Assembly: GCF_037038585.1 (NCBI RefSeq)
Contig: NC_092520.1
Span: 5,220,001 to 5,284,000 of the forward strand
Origin: Patagioenas fasciata
Lineage: Eukaryota > Chordata > Aves > Columbiformes > Columbidae
Direction: 5' to 3'
Length of the DNA stretch: 64,000 nt
The position numbers were made by a program, and so were the translations under genes. Below the pieces are notes generated by a model. It saw only the letters and a program-made list of their open reading frames with translations, was not told the DNA's origin and did not search any database. This document shows, one piece after another, positions 47,118 through 57,518 of the stretch (the stretch's first letter is position 1; each line of letters begins with the position of its first letter).

Positions 47118-48786
47118 CTGTATTCCTCCCCATCCTTTACCAAGCAAATCCTGACAAGGATGTGCTGGCAGGGCTTAGGAAGGCTTGTGTTTTTACCAAC
47201 ATTTTGCTGGAGAACAAGTTGGTGCTGAGGCTAGTGGTTTATGTACTGGCCTGGTGGTTGAAGCAGTTTTCCATGCAGAAAACACAAAATGCTTTTAAAG
47301 CATCCAAAATCACAATAATTCATGTGATTCCCTTGCCCAGATTGCCACCATTTCAGCAGGCCACATTCAAAGGAGCTCCTCTGGACCTGGAAATTTCTCT
47401 ACAAATGATCACCACCTCAAAACAACTAGTCCAAACCAGAACAGCTATGTTCAGAGAAAGACCAAGCTCAGTTGCTTCAAAAGGACACACTAATGACTAG
47501 ATAATTTTTTTAAAGCAGGTCAACATTTGTAAAATGGTTTCTGTCCCTGCTCTCAGCAGCAGCTCAGCTTTTCTGTGTTTGCATCTTTCTGGAGGAGAGA
47601 TGAAGGCATTGGGAGTGTTTGATTGCAACCCTGGGCTTTCCCCAGCCTGGCATTGCTCCATCCATGCTGCTGCTGGTATTTACGTACATAGGCTGTCGCA
47701 TCACAGCGTTGTCTGGGTCCATACATCTTCTCAAGACACACACCATCCAAGCTAAAAAGTCCTGGAGGGACCAATATTTCACCTGGGTTGCATGATGTGC
47801 TACACCAGCCTCTGTTTCTGGCCCTGGGAAGGGCCACCAGTCTCACCAGTGCCCGGCTGGAGTGCTTGCAGTTACAGGGATGTCCCAGTTGAAGGCACAT
47901 CACTTGGGTTCTCCAGGTGTCCATTTCTCCTATCTGAATAGAATCACCATTTTTCTTGGTGCTTCTCAGTTATATATCAGATGCAGTCCTCTGCAGTTGA
48001 GGCTTTAGCTGCTTTCTATGAGGAATGCAGAAGAGGACAAATTTTCCTGTGGTCCCATGTTAAACGCAAGGAGAGTCTCCTTGCGGTCTCCTGAAAGATA
48101 AGCCAGAGGCCTCCAGCTATGGCCCCTATTAAAAACATGGTGTGATAAGTCTGCTTGGGCCTACTGAACTGGCATGGCAGGGTGGCTGTCCTGAAAGCAC
48201 TTGATTTACTACACATAATATTTTGATTGAAACATTGGTTTTATCTGGCATGACCACATGAGGCAGAGCCAAACCTGGCTCACCGACAACTTAAAATGTT
48301 GCTGTTTCCTTGGCTGCCCTCGGGGATTAGTCTTTGGTCCAATGCATTTCAATATAGTTATCAATGATTTAAAGCAGGGTCTTTTCCGATGATAAACCGC
48401 AGGCGGCAGGACGAGTGATGGATGGTGGGTACCGGCCAGAGCAGGTCGCTGTCGCAGGGTGATCTGAATCCCCTGGTGAAGCACAGCCCAAGAAAACACT
48501 TGTGAATAACAGCTTGATGCAAAGGCTGCAGATCAGACCCAAGAGAAAGAGGAGGCTCAAGGAAGGACTTCAAGGTCGCTGTGTAGTCATTTCAATAGGC
48601 ACTTTCTATGGAAGAAAAGAAGGGACGATGCTTTACTTGCAGATAAAAATGCAGGAGCAAGACCCTGCCCTTCTGGCAGCTTCATGTTGTGAAGCAGAAG
48701 GAGTTTGTCCTTCTTGGGCAGCAAAGGGACAACATAGAGGACACTTAGTTGGTGTCAAGGGGGGACATTTGCTTTGTGGGATGGCT
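47118..48786. other. Non-coding DNA, no gene seen
   Basis: No recognisable gene or repeat was found. Confidence 0.5.
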
Positions 48787-48886
48787 GGAGAATCATGGAA
48801 TCATTTTGGTTGGAAAAGACCCTAAAGATCATTGGGTCCAACTGTTAGCCACTGTCACTAAACCATGTCCCTAAGAACCATGTCCC
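48787..48886 (-). mobile_element. Short CR1 3'-end fragment
   Basis: The plus strand reads 'aatcatggaatcattttggt' and 'ccatgtccctaagaacc', the reversed last 100 bp of a CR1. Confidence 0.85.
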
Positions 48887-49556
48887 AGAGAAGCTGCACC
48901 AGGTCTCGTGGGTAGAAGCTCAAGTTGAGAAACTTGGCCCTGAAACAAAGCACGTGTTCCTGGTGGAGAGAACAACATCCCACCAAGAATGGCCAAAAAT
49001 GGGTTGAAAGCTTACAGAAACCTTGTACGTGCTAATATCTATTATACCAGCAGCTGGACTTCTCTCACCTAGCTTAAGACTTGCGTACAGAAAGATCTGA
49101 ACTGGTCTCTCAGACTCAGTTCAGTGCCAAGGAAAATGAGAGATGCCATTGATCGCAGACATCTACCTTCACAGGAGGTGAATTACACCCAGCAATGCTT
49201 AACTCTACCTTTTGTCCTAAAAGACCCAAGTTCACCTGGTTTTGGAAAGCAGAGCTGTGCCCAGGCAGTAAATCCAGACCACCATGGAGGGACTCCCCAC
49301 TCCTCGTCCAGTGACTGCCACCAGTCCTATGGTTCATCTTCCCATTAGCTTGAATATTTTCCTCAATACGCATCTAGCCATGTTTTCTGAAGTTGTTCTC
49401 AATATTTTCCTGACACATCAGAACAAGCCACCAGCAGAGCTGGACCAGGCAGCATCAAGGATCACACGAGGGTTTCCCTGGGTCACTGTGGCAAGTGCTG
49501 CAGTGGCTTTTCTTCTCCCTCTGGATGAACAAGAGTCAGACGCAGGTCCCCACTGG
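48887..49556. other. Non-coding spacer
   Basis: Nothing recognisable was seen. Confidence 0.5.
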
Positions 49557-49998
49557 ATTTTGGGCATTGAGGTGCTGGAGCGAGTTGAGAGAAGGGAACG
49601 GAGCTGGGGAAGGGGCTGGAGCAAAAGTGTGATGGGAGCGGCTGAGGGACCTGGGGGGTTCAGCTGGAGAACAGGAGCTGAGGGGAGACCTTCTGATCTC
49701 TGAACTGCCTGAAAGGAGCTTGGAGCCAGGGGGAGTCGGGCTCTGCTCCCAAGGAACAAGCGCCAGGACCAGAGGAAACGGCCCCAGGTTGCTCCAGGGC
49801 AACCCAGAAAGGGTTGTCAGGCATTGGACCAGGCTGCCCAGGGCAGTGGTGGAGTCACCATCCCTGGAGGGGTTGAACAGACACATAGATGAGGTTCTCA
49901 GGGACATGGTTCAGTGCCAGAGTTATGTTAATGGTTGGACTTGATGATCTTGAGGGTCTTTTCCAACCCAAATGATTCTATGATTCTGTGATTCTATA
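49557..49998 (+). mobile_element. CR1 fragment with internal deletion
   Basis: It runs from 'ggtgctggagcgagttgaga' to the end gattctatgattctgtgattctat. Compared with the minus-orientation copy at 5489-6420, the stretch encoding the 'ttcctaatatccaatttaa' (reversed) block is missing around 49800-49812, an internal loss of some tens of bases. It lies just beyond the probable end of the TENM4 transcript. Confidence 0.9.
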
Positions 49999-50319
49999 AC
50001 CAGATTTTTCTTGTGCACAACGGAGTTTCCCCACTTTGCTTAACTTTCTGCTAGGATGGGGGCTTCCCCGGAGTTGCAGGGATGCTCCAAATCCCTGGAA
50101 TTACCTCCCACATCACCAAAGCCCTGGGGGCATCTGTGATCCTGCACCCTGCTGCAGGCAGGGGATGCTCCCAGGGCTGCAAATTTGAGGAGTGGAGGGA
50201 CATTTTGGTCAACTTTTGTGCCAGGTCCATCTCCCTTGTAAGGACCAAGCAGCTGAGGTGAAGAAATCCAACATTTTCACAGAAAAAAAAAAAAAGCACT
50301 ATTAAACACAAAATATTCT

Positions 50320-50325
50320 TTTATT
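50320..50325 (-). terminator. Candidate distal poly(A) signal of TENM4
   Basis: Plus-strand TTTATT gives AATAAA in gtgacaaataaaagaatatt on the minus strand. It is followed by GT-rich ttttgtgttt and then by a T-run (plus-strand A-run at about 50283-50295). This is the classic order of signal, cleavage zone and downstream element. Cleavage would fall near 50300-50310. Confidence 0.55.
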
Positions 50326-50404
50326 TGTCACCGAAGGCTACACACGGTCACTTCTGTCTGTTTGCTTTGTTTTCTTTTTTCTAGAAGGTATCTACATCTG
50401 CACT

Positions 50405-50429
50405 TATTTACAGCCTGGTTGTATTTACA
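50405..50429 (-). promoter_or_regulatory. Pair of PUMILIO-type binding motifs
   Basis: Two exact UGUAAAUA motifs lie on the minus strand (plus-strand TATTTACA at 50405-50412 and 50422-50429). They are 17 nt apart and about 80-105 nt upstream of the poly(A) signal. UGUANAUA is the established recognition sequence of PUM1/PUM2. The position near the 3' end suits post-transcriptional control, if this is 3'UTR. Confidence 0.45.
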
Positions 50430-50759
50430 TCGTCAAGAATACAGTATTAGAAACACAAAATGTTGAGAAAAAAAATTTCTCAAAAAATTAGTTCCAGACT
50501 TCAGGAAAATTATTACACAGGGTAATGACAAGAGTCTCCAGTGCTGGGCTTACAGATGCAGCTTTGATACAAAGTCCTCTTCTCGGCTGGAGCTGCATTA
50601 GAAGTCCTCACACAAAATAAACATTATTATTATTTATTTTTAATAGAAAAGTGTGACTCTTTGATTGGTTATTTCAGCAACATCCGCAAAGGTTTTAATT
50701 TTCTTTTTGTAATAGATCTATTGTTCGCTTGAACAGTTTCCAGCTCTGAGGAAAAAAAG

Positions 50760-50760
50760 T

Positions 50761-50788
<28 letters not shown>
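50760..50788. repeat. (TA)n microsatellite
   Basis: An alternating TA tract of about 28 bases with one interruption (tatgtata). Confidence 0.9.
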
Positions 50789-50791
<3 letters not shown>

Positions 50792-50949
50792 AGTTAATTT
50801 TCACTTGTGGTTTTCTATGCTCCCCTGCCCAGAAAGCATTGACCTCTGGGATGGGAGTTAACAGTTGAGCCGTGTAATACTCTGTCAACAACTCAAAGTT
50901 TCCTGGTAATTAAAGGAAAGCAGGCAAGAGACACAAAAGTTTTCCCTTG

Positions 50950-51117
50950 GGTGGCCTGCCCAGGGAGGTGCTGGACTCACCATCCCTGGAGGTTTCTAAA
51001 CTGAGATTGGCCATGGCACTCAGTGCCATGATCTGGTCAATGGACTGGAGTTGGACCAAGGGTGGGATTTGATGATCTCTGAGGTCTTTTCCAACCCAGC
51101 CGATTCTGTGATTCTGG
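50950..51117 (+). mobile_element. CR1 3'-end fragment within the probable 3'UTR, antisense to TENM4
   Basis: It reads 'ggcctgcccagggaggtgct', 'gtgccatgatctggtcaatg' and 'gaggtcttttccaacccagc', ending cgattctgtgattctggg. It is the plus-strand counterpart of the subfamily member at 38565-38695. Confidence 0.9.
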
Positions 51118-51599
51118 GTTGTTTTTGGTTTGGGCGGCAGATGATGGAAAAGCGCCGCGGGAAACGGCCCCCGGGACACGCAATGGCCCTTCATCCAGGA
51201 GCAACATGGGGGGTCCCCGCGTCTGTTGGAATTTTGCTCTGCAGCCATAAATAATTTTATTTAAATGTACCCCAGAGATGAAAAAAAACACCGCAACAAA
51301 GCTTTTTTTGCTTTTCCAAAATTCGTGAAAATTCTTTGGTGTAATGGGGGGATTAAAATATCTCACTGTTTAGCCACCGTAATAAAAAGACGGATTATAA
51401 TAAAAAGAGATGCTGAAAAATTTGCTGTCCTGTGGAGGACTGTAACAACTGGAGCAAAAATGCCCCAGGCCATGCTCGCCGCGGGATGGAGATGCTGCCA
51501 GTTAAATAGGAGCTGGATTTTATCCCATCAAACCCCATCCCGAGCACAGAGGCACCGCATCCGTATTTCCCAGGTTCTGCAGTGCCGCTAGAGTGAGGA

Positions 51600-51900
51600 G
51601 ATAAAGCAAATAAGGTTTAACAAGCAAAGCGATCTTTTTAGCTCCATTATTAATGTGATAGGCCCTGGTTTCTCCTTCCTGTTTAAAAAGGGACTGCAGG
51701 AATAACCGCGATCCCCGGCCCTGGTTTCAATTACGCGTGGATTGAATCAAAACAGACTGCTGTGCCGTAAATACGAGGGGGCCCCCCTCTGTAAATCGTA
51801 AAATTCAATTCTAAAATTTCATGTTAAGAGCCTTGTCTTTGCATAATGGATTGCACTGCCATCTATCACGGTGACACATACAAGTCACAGCTGAAAAAGT
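51600..51900. other. CpG-retaining AT-rich block, possible conserved element
   Basis: The sequence combines AT-rich words (tccattattaatgtgatagg) with unmethylated-looking CpGs (aataaccgcgatccccgg, caattacgcgtggattgaat, ctgtgccgtaaatacgagg). Neighbouring DNA is CpG-depleted, so retention suggests constraint, either as 3'UTR sequence or as a non-coding element. This is inference. Confidence 0.35.
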
Positions 51901-51902
51901 AC

Positions 51903-51908
51903 TTTATT
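51903..51908 (-). terminator. Candidate proximal poly(A) signal of TENM4
   Basis: Plus-strand TTTATT gives AATAAA in aatctaataaagtactttt on the minus strand, with a T-containing stretch after it. If used it would give a 3'UTR of about 4.6 kb instead of 6.2 kb. Confidence 0.35.
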
Positions 51909-52079
51909 AGATTATTTTTTTCCCCTTTTTTTTAAAACAATTTTGATTTATTCTGGTTACGCTGTCTGTATAATAGACTGAGCAGAATCTCACGCCGATC
52001 CCTACGCTCAATAAAGCATCTACAGATATATTACAGAATTCCCTCACTGGTTTTAAGTTATGGCCAAACGGTGTCTCAG

Positions 52080-52400
52080 GGACTGCTCCCAATCATCTGC
52101 GTCTTTTAAACCCAAATCAAGCATCGGGGCTCTTAACGACCTTCGTCTCATCGGCTCTCACCTGGCGTTGTTTAGAGTTGCTGGCCCATTTTCATCGCGG
52201 ATCTGATCAATAGCTGTGATGACAAAGATATGATGAGCTGCGTGATTCCCTCCGGTCACCACGGCTTAATGATTTTGCAAGCTCCAATCTTCAGTTGAAA
52301 GGGAAAAAAATAGATATAAAAATAAAGGGCTCGGAGGAAGCAAACATCGCAGCGTTTCTCAAGATACCAGATTGATCTTGCTCCTGTCCCCTCGGGCTGA
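52080..52400. other. Second CpG-retaining block, possible conserved element
   Basis: It contains ctgcgtcttttaaacccaaa, gaccttcgtctcatcggctc and tttcatcgcggatctgatca, with TGAT/ATCA cores. Base composition is unlike the surrounding DNA. It could be conserved 3'UTR or an enhancer. Confidence 0.3.
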
Positions 52401-53334
52401 GCAGCCACAGAGCCCTCATGGCACTGCCTCTTCTCTGCATGCCACAGCAAGTTGGTCCCATCGCTGCTGTTCCTTCAAATGGAGGATGTTTTGGTGCCAG
52501 CACCAGCTATTGAGGGTTCAAGTGGTTGGTCCTTACCCACTGTCGGGCGCTGCTCCAGGTCGTTGGACTTTCTCCTCCGAGCTGTGAGTCTTGACCACAA
52601 TTCCTTCCCACCACCCTTCAGACTGGAGACAAGCCCAGGAGTTCAAAGTAATTTAAGCTACGCCTTTGCATTTTGAAAAGAAACCTATTTTGGTGGAGAA
52701 GTGGGGTCTCTTTTTTGGGGTCAAGAATAGTGACTTCTCAAAGTCAAGCCATAAAAGCACACAAGGCCACAGAGATATTTTCTCTTGGAGATGGTCTGGC
52801 ACGCAACTGGCCTTTGAACGAGCACCTAGAGCAACGGGACTTTGGGGTTAGTGCCGTGGGGTTTGCACCCAGGACTCCCCAGCCTGACAGAAGCAAGGAT
52901 CACCAGATCACCCCGCTGCCCACGAGCGAAGCAAGAAGGGTCGGGCAACCATGGAACAGCCCCATGGGGAGAAGAATGGGGCAATGAAAGGCTGGGAAGG
53001 GGCTGTGGGGCCACCAGTTGAGAGGAAACGCTTGTGGATAGCAGAGTGCCATCCCTTGAGGAGGGCACGGCTCTTTCCTTTCACAGCCCATTTTTGCACC
53101 CCCCACGGGAATGCATTTGAGGCCCCGTAGGAAAAGCATTTTTCAGTAACAAAGCGGGAAATGTAGGGCTCCGGGACTGAAAACGTTTGTTTCTGGTTTT
53201 GCCGTCTAGGTAAATTGGAAAGGGCAAAGAGGCTGAGGATTCATGAACTGCCTTTGAATAGGTTTGTCCCCAATACTAGACAGCCATCCCTTTTAATACT
53301 TTTCATTAAAGGCTTTGATAAAGAGAAGAGCAAC

Positions 53335-53368
53335 ACATACATATATATATATACATATATATATATAC
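53335..53368. repeat. (AT)n microsatellite
   Basis: Alternating AT/TA tract with interruptions (atacatatat). Confidence 0.9.
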
Positions 53369-54836
53369 TTGTACTTTTTTTTTCTTCCTCTTTTTTTGAC
53401 ATAATGTCCATAGCCCCAAACAGGAGAAGGCCCCCACGGACCTGGTGGGCAACCAGGCACAGTCGCATCCCATCGCTGCTTGAGGATGCTGAGAAATGCA
53501 GCCAGAGCTGCCTTTGCCCCAGCAAAGAGCCGGGTGGCTCCTGGGTCTGGTGTCATGTGCGGAGGGACCGTAAGACTCTTAAAAAAATGGGTGAACTCCT
53601 CTAAGTCATTAGCTCGTGTAATAACCTGAAGAGTCTGTGTAAGGCTGTCGAGGTGCCATCTCAGGCCTGCAGAGTTCCAGTAGGAATATTTCGCGCTCAA
53701 ATCCCTTTTTGGCTGCGTGGAAAGGTGGCCCATTTACTGGTGGCCCACTACTCCTCCTAGCACTGTAACACATAGACGGGGATGGACACAGAAGCACCAT
53801 TTCTCTTCGGAGTCGCTCAGAAGGACGCAGTGTAAATGGGATGCACATCAAGTTCTCTCTGCACTGCAGGTCTTCACCAGGGTTTTACACCTTTCAACCC
53901 AGCTTCCCACCAGTCTTTTTAGCTCCATGTGTGCTCTTTTAGACACTCAAAGCTATCACAAGGTTGAGGTCCTGGGAGGGATGTGTCCCTGGTGTGGTTT
54001 GGGGATGGGGAAGTAGCCTTGGGAAGAGGGTGCTGCCTAGTTCGAGTAGGTGGCAACTGCTGTTTTGGCTAATGGTGCCCCTAATCCCCACCAACACATC
54101 CTCAGGGCAACCCAGGCTTGAGAAGAGTTTGATACCAGCAAGGCAGGCGGTAATGCCGTGGCCTTTAAACAGTTGCCCAAAGCAACCGCTCCCTTGCCAA
54201 AGTCTAGAGCCAGCCTGGCCAACACACCTCTTCTGCCAGAGCTGGATGCCCCTTCTAGCCCAGCTGCTTGTGATTAATTCCTTCCAAAAGTAATAAAGTT
54301 TGTGTACTGCAAGGGGAGGTTCAAAGTACGGCACCGGCTTACAGCACTAGCTTCATCACCCTTGCTGCAAGCAGGAGGGACCACTGGAAAATCAGGACCA
54401 TAGCAGGGGGTGGGCCCAACATGGGTCAGCCCTGGGGCTCTGCAGCTGCCAAAAGTTTGGCCAAAGGTATTAGGGATTGGGAACTGGAGGAGGAACAGTC
54501 TGCTGGGGGGATTTCCATCCCATTGCCATCCTCCTGGCAGGCACCTGGGAACAGACAGGCACGGCAGACGGAGCTGGCAGCCGGCATCTACGGGGAGCCG
54601 CGATAGCACTGGGGCTGCCAGCACTTTGCTGCTGGAGGAGAGCATGCCCAACATGCACCCCGGCTTTTTCTGGGGGGCTGGAGTTTGCAGAGAAGTCTCA
54701 GGCTGTTCTGGAGGATGTCGGTGGTGGTGGCACCGGCACAGGAGGGTTGGCTCTGGGGACACGGGTGCGTTGTAGGGTTCCGAGTAAGAAAACAGCCTTG
54801 GCATGGATTTGCACATCTCGCGTTATCTCTCTGCAG

Positions 54837-54917
54837 AACCGAGAAGCGAAAACCAAAGTGGATGGAATGAAAGACAAACGAAAACAATCAGGATGGAGAT
54901 GTTCTCAGAGAGACACG
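54837..54917 (+). other. Exon-like 81-bp segment antisense to TENM4 3'UTR
   Basis: A pyrimidine-rich acceptor (cgttatctctctgcag) ends with AG at 54835-54836. It is followed by 81 bases, open for exactly 27 codons, and then a near-perfect donor (acg|gtgagt, GT at 54918-54919). The peptide is short and basic (NREAKTKVDGMKDKRKQ...), with nine Lys/Arg in 27 residues. Length divisible by three and both splice sites being good make this one of the more exon-like plus-strand segments here. No family is recognised and no partner exon was found. It could belong to an antisense transcript or be chance. Confidence 0.22.
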
Positions 54918-55779
54918 GTGAGTCGGGATATGCACAGAGGTGGGTGACACCTCTGCCTGCAGGAACGGCCCTTGCTACCACAGGACCGCTTCAATCTAAG
55001 CTCATCTCCTTCTTTCCTTGAATTTCAAGGACTCTTGCAAATACCAATGCACAGAGGTTATGTGAATACAAATCACATTAACATGCCGAGCAACTTTGTC
55101 AGCAGTTTCTTATTAAAGCACTTGGGCCCCTCAACCTCCCCCTTCTTCACGGCGAACAGTCAACCGGGCTCTCCACTTAATTCGAGCTCGTGTAAGAGGC
55201 AGCGAGAGGGTTGATTCCAATATTCCCCTTCTCGTCCCACCACGCACAAGCTGTTGCTACTTATTAAACATTTTAAAATCCCTGCTGCCAAAGTCCCCAG
55301 GAGACATTTATCTGCCATAGTCATAAACGACTTGCCAGCATGCTACTCAAAACTGCGTTTCCCAGCCAATAAATACAAACTCCAGAATCAGGAAAAGCAG
55401 GGTTTGGCTTGCTCTAATTTTCAGTGGTATGTCACCGGGATACTATAACTACTTTTAAATTCAAATCAGCTTCCTAAAAATTAACTGGTTTTATCAGATA
55501 CAGCACAGTGGACTGGTAAACACGTAGCCTCGTGTACTGAAACACTTTACATTTAATGAAGTTATGCCATTAGCAAATGTACAACATGGGTGCATTAAAT
55601 CCACCTATAGAACAGCTCTACGTATGAGAGAGAGGATTGATTTGAGCTTTTCTCAATAGAGCAGGAGTCCCTTTCTTGGCTTTTGCCTTTTTTCTTTGTT
55701 TTTTTTTTAACTAAAACCAGAATTTGCACACACACAAAAAAACCCCCAAAATATCTACTCTCATAATGAAAAAAAGACT

Positions 55780-55821
55780 GTTTTTTTTCTTTTTTTTTTT
55801 TCTTTTTTTTTTCTGTTTTTT
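55780..55821. repeat. T-rich homopyrimidine tract
   Basis: About 42 bases made almost only of T with a few C (one G). On the TENM4 sense strand it is an A/G-rich tract. Confidence 0.85.
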
Positions 55822-55983
55822 ATTCCAGTTCAGGAAGGAAGGGAATCATCTTGCAAGTTAATATAATTAGCTCCTTCGCCTCTATAATCTACTTCTGCTC
55901 AGCAGGAGCCCCCCAAAAAAACCACTTTATGTCCCAAGTGAAACGTGAAAACTACTTGTAAGGTCTCTTTTGAGGCACATGAT

Positions 55984-56075
55984 TCGGACGGTCACTTTCG
56001 GAGTATCGGAATCAGCGTCGTCTTCCATCTCCTTTCGTGTCGACGAGCTCCCCGGCGCGCCGCGGGCTCCCCGTG
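55984..56075. other. CpG-dense block in the TENM4 3'UTR
   Basis: About 15 CpGs fall within roughly 90 bases, including cccggcgcgccgcgggctcc, which holds an AscI-type GGCGCGCC. The surrounding UTR has few CpGs. No reading frame continues from the TENM4 coding region into it. It may be a small unmethylated element or a conserved structured RNA segment. Confidence 0.5.
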
Positions 56076-56529
56076 TCTCAGGTGGAAGGCTATCTGTCCC
56101 TGCCCCAAATCAGAAAGGGTTAGGATGACACAAGTCAGCACAGACACCCATTTTGCACTTCACACCTAAGGATGTAGGTTGACGCCTCCCCACTTCAAAT
56201 TCCTCACAATGCGGGGGGGGTGGGGAGGGATAAAAACAAACAAACAACCCCCAAAAAAAAGGACAAGAGACAGTAAATTTCACTGTGATCACACTACGGC
56301 AAAATATACCTTCTGTTCATTGCAAAAAACGCGTGAAGGCCAAATCAAAGAGGGAAAAAAAAAGTATGTTGCATGAGTTACAGTGCAACCGTATTATTCC
56401 TTCTCTTTCTGTTTTCCTCCCCCCCCGGCTTGTTCAGTCTAGAAAAAGGATTGAGTACAACACAGTCAGGTAAGTGGCCACAAAAGAGTAGCTGTCTTTG
56501 GCAAGAAGTCACCGCGTCAACCCTCTCTG

Positions 56530-57288
56530 TCACCTTCTGCCCATTTCGCTCTGTCTCATGAAGTGGATGTTGTTGGCGCTGTCTGAGAGTTCGGGGTACT
56601 GCTCCACTGAGATCACGAAATAGCCGTCGTAGCCCTGTACCCGGCCTGTGTTTAGCACTTGTTGCTTCTCCCCTTCTGTCCACGAGCGAACACCCTCCTC
56701 CCCATCCCGCAGTCTCTGCTGTTCCCGGGACCACGCTTGGGTGACAGCTCGCTGCCGGGCCAGCTCCAGGACGCGGGTCTTCTCCTCGTCCAAGGTGGTC
56801 CCGTAGCGAGTGTTTAGACACAACGCGCCGTACTGGAGCTGGATGTCCGTGTAACGTCTAGTCCTTCCATTGAGCACTGTGTTGATCTGGGACACCGTCA
56901 CGTTCACGCCGTTCTCCAGGGTCCTCCGCCCGCCGCTGAGGCCCAAGATGGACAGGTCGCCCTCCGATGGCCCTTGCTTGATGAAATAGTGCGTGTCCAC
57001 CCCGTCGATGGTGAAGTGCAAGTTCTCCAGGTAATGGGCGTTGTTCAGGATAGCCGCGATCCTCCGCCCGTCCTCGTTGGCCACACTGATGATGTCGGTG
57101 GCCACGCGCCCGTCCTTCATGGCGAACTTGACGCCTTTGCCAAAGATAGAGCCTCCAGAAGCAAAGTTCTTGTTCTTCTTGACCTGCCGGCACCCGGCGA
57201 TGCTGGAGCTGTAGATCCGCTCAAAGCGCTCAAGAGTGACAAAGGCCTTCAGCTGCTTCTGCACTTCACATTGGACACCCAGAATTGA
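56530..57288 (-). CDS. TENM4: Teneurin-4 terminal exon (C-terminal 252 residues)
   Basis: Teneurins are large type II membrane proteins of about 2,800 residues that pair across synapses through their extracellular C-terminal half. This exon encodes the last 252 residues and ends with TGA at 56532-56530. It starts [16 protein letters not shown] straight after a splice acceptor, in phase 0, so 57288 is an exon edge and not a start codon. Residues up to about 150 hold the conserved [20 protein letters not shown] and [11 protein letters not shown] blocks that pack against the YD shell. The rest is the Tox-GHH-like domain, with DGYF where bacterial relatives have the GHH motif, so no nuclease activity is expected. 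The last 44 residues (209-252, 56664-56533) are the teneurin C-terminal associated peptide (TCAP), ending MRQSEMGRR with the Gly-Arg-Arg processing/amidation signature. Paralogue choice rests on TCAP residues: [20 protein letters not shown] and SEMGRR fit TENM4 best, while TENM1 is next (recalled as having LSVEQYLEL and SEIGRR), and TENM2/TENM3 end differently. Family certain; paralogue likely. Confidence 0.9.
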   Translation of the reverse strand, partial: SILGVQCEVQKQLKAFVTLERFERIYSSSIAGCRQVKKNKNFASGGSIFGKGVKFAMKDGRVATDIISVANEDGRRIAAILNNAHYLENLHFTIDGVDTHYFIKQGPSEGDLSILGLSGGRRTLENGVNVTVSQINTVLNGRTRRYTDIQLQYGALCLNTRYGTTLDEEKTRVLELARQRAVTQAWSREQQRLRDGEEGVRSWTEGEKQQVLNTGRVQGYDGYFVISVEQYPELSDSANNIHFMRQSEMGRR

Positions 57289-57320
57289 CTGAGCAGGGAG
57301 AGAAAGAAGAGAAAAATGTG
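57289..57320 (-). promoter_or_regulatory. 3' splice site of the TENM4 terminal exon
   Basis: On the minus strand a strong polypyrimidine tract (tttttctcttctttctctcc) is followed by ctgctcag, with AG at 57290-57289. The reading frame continues directly into SILGVQCEV, which fixes the exon edge. Confidence 0.92.
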
Positions 57321-57518
57321 TTAGAAAGAGAAGCCTGGTGACCCAGAGGCATTATTAGCAAGTTGGAAACCAGCAGAACGTCCTGGAAACATCTAAGGAC
57401 GCTCTGTTTTTTTTCCCTTATCACCCTTTATTAGATTTTAGATTATTTTTAATGGAAGAGGCACTTTGTCAGGTTATTCACCATAGGAATGGTACCCCAT
57501 TAGGGTACTAAAATACAG

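Larger units (their letters stand above)
50300..56529 (-). other. TENM4: Probable 3'UTR of TENM4
   Basis: The minus strand downstream of the TENM4 stop codon has no further coding exon. About 6.2 kb away it reaches sequence with the features of a transcript end: AATAAA, then TTTTGTGTTT, then a long T-run. Teneurin mRNAs are known for long 3'UTRs, so this length is plausible. The interval contains one antisense CR1 fragment (50950-51117), two AT microsatellites, a long pyrimidine tract and several CpG-retaining blocks. A shorter form could end at the AATAAA at 51903-51908. The extent is inference and needs transcript data. Confidence 0.5.

Noticed and set aside
46850-47500. Plus-strand 216-codon open frame
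   Set aside because: It begins in and crosses a CR1 fragment. The non-repeat half has no recognised motif or splice/poly(A) context.
54274-54947. Overlapping open frames of 180 and 156 codons on opposite strands
   Set aside because: The DNA here is GC-rich, so stops are rare. Neither product has a recognisable domain, though a possible 81-bp exon within is reported separately.
56378-56821. Minus-strand 147-codon frame overlapping the end of TENM4
   Set aside because: It is an alternative frame of the same exon, and the true frame is fixed by clear teneurin similarity.
56974-57288. Plus-strand open frame of about 105 codons across the TENM4 exon
   Set aside because: It is the antisense shadow of strongly conserved TENM4 coding sequence and has no similarity of its own.
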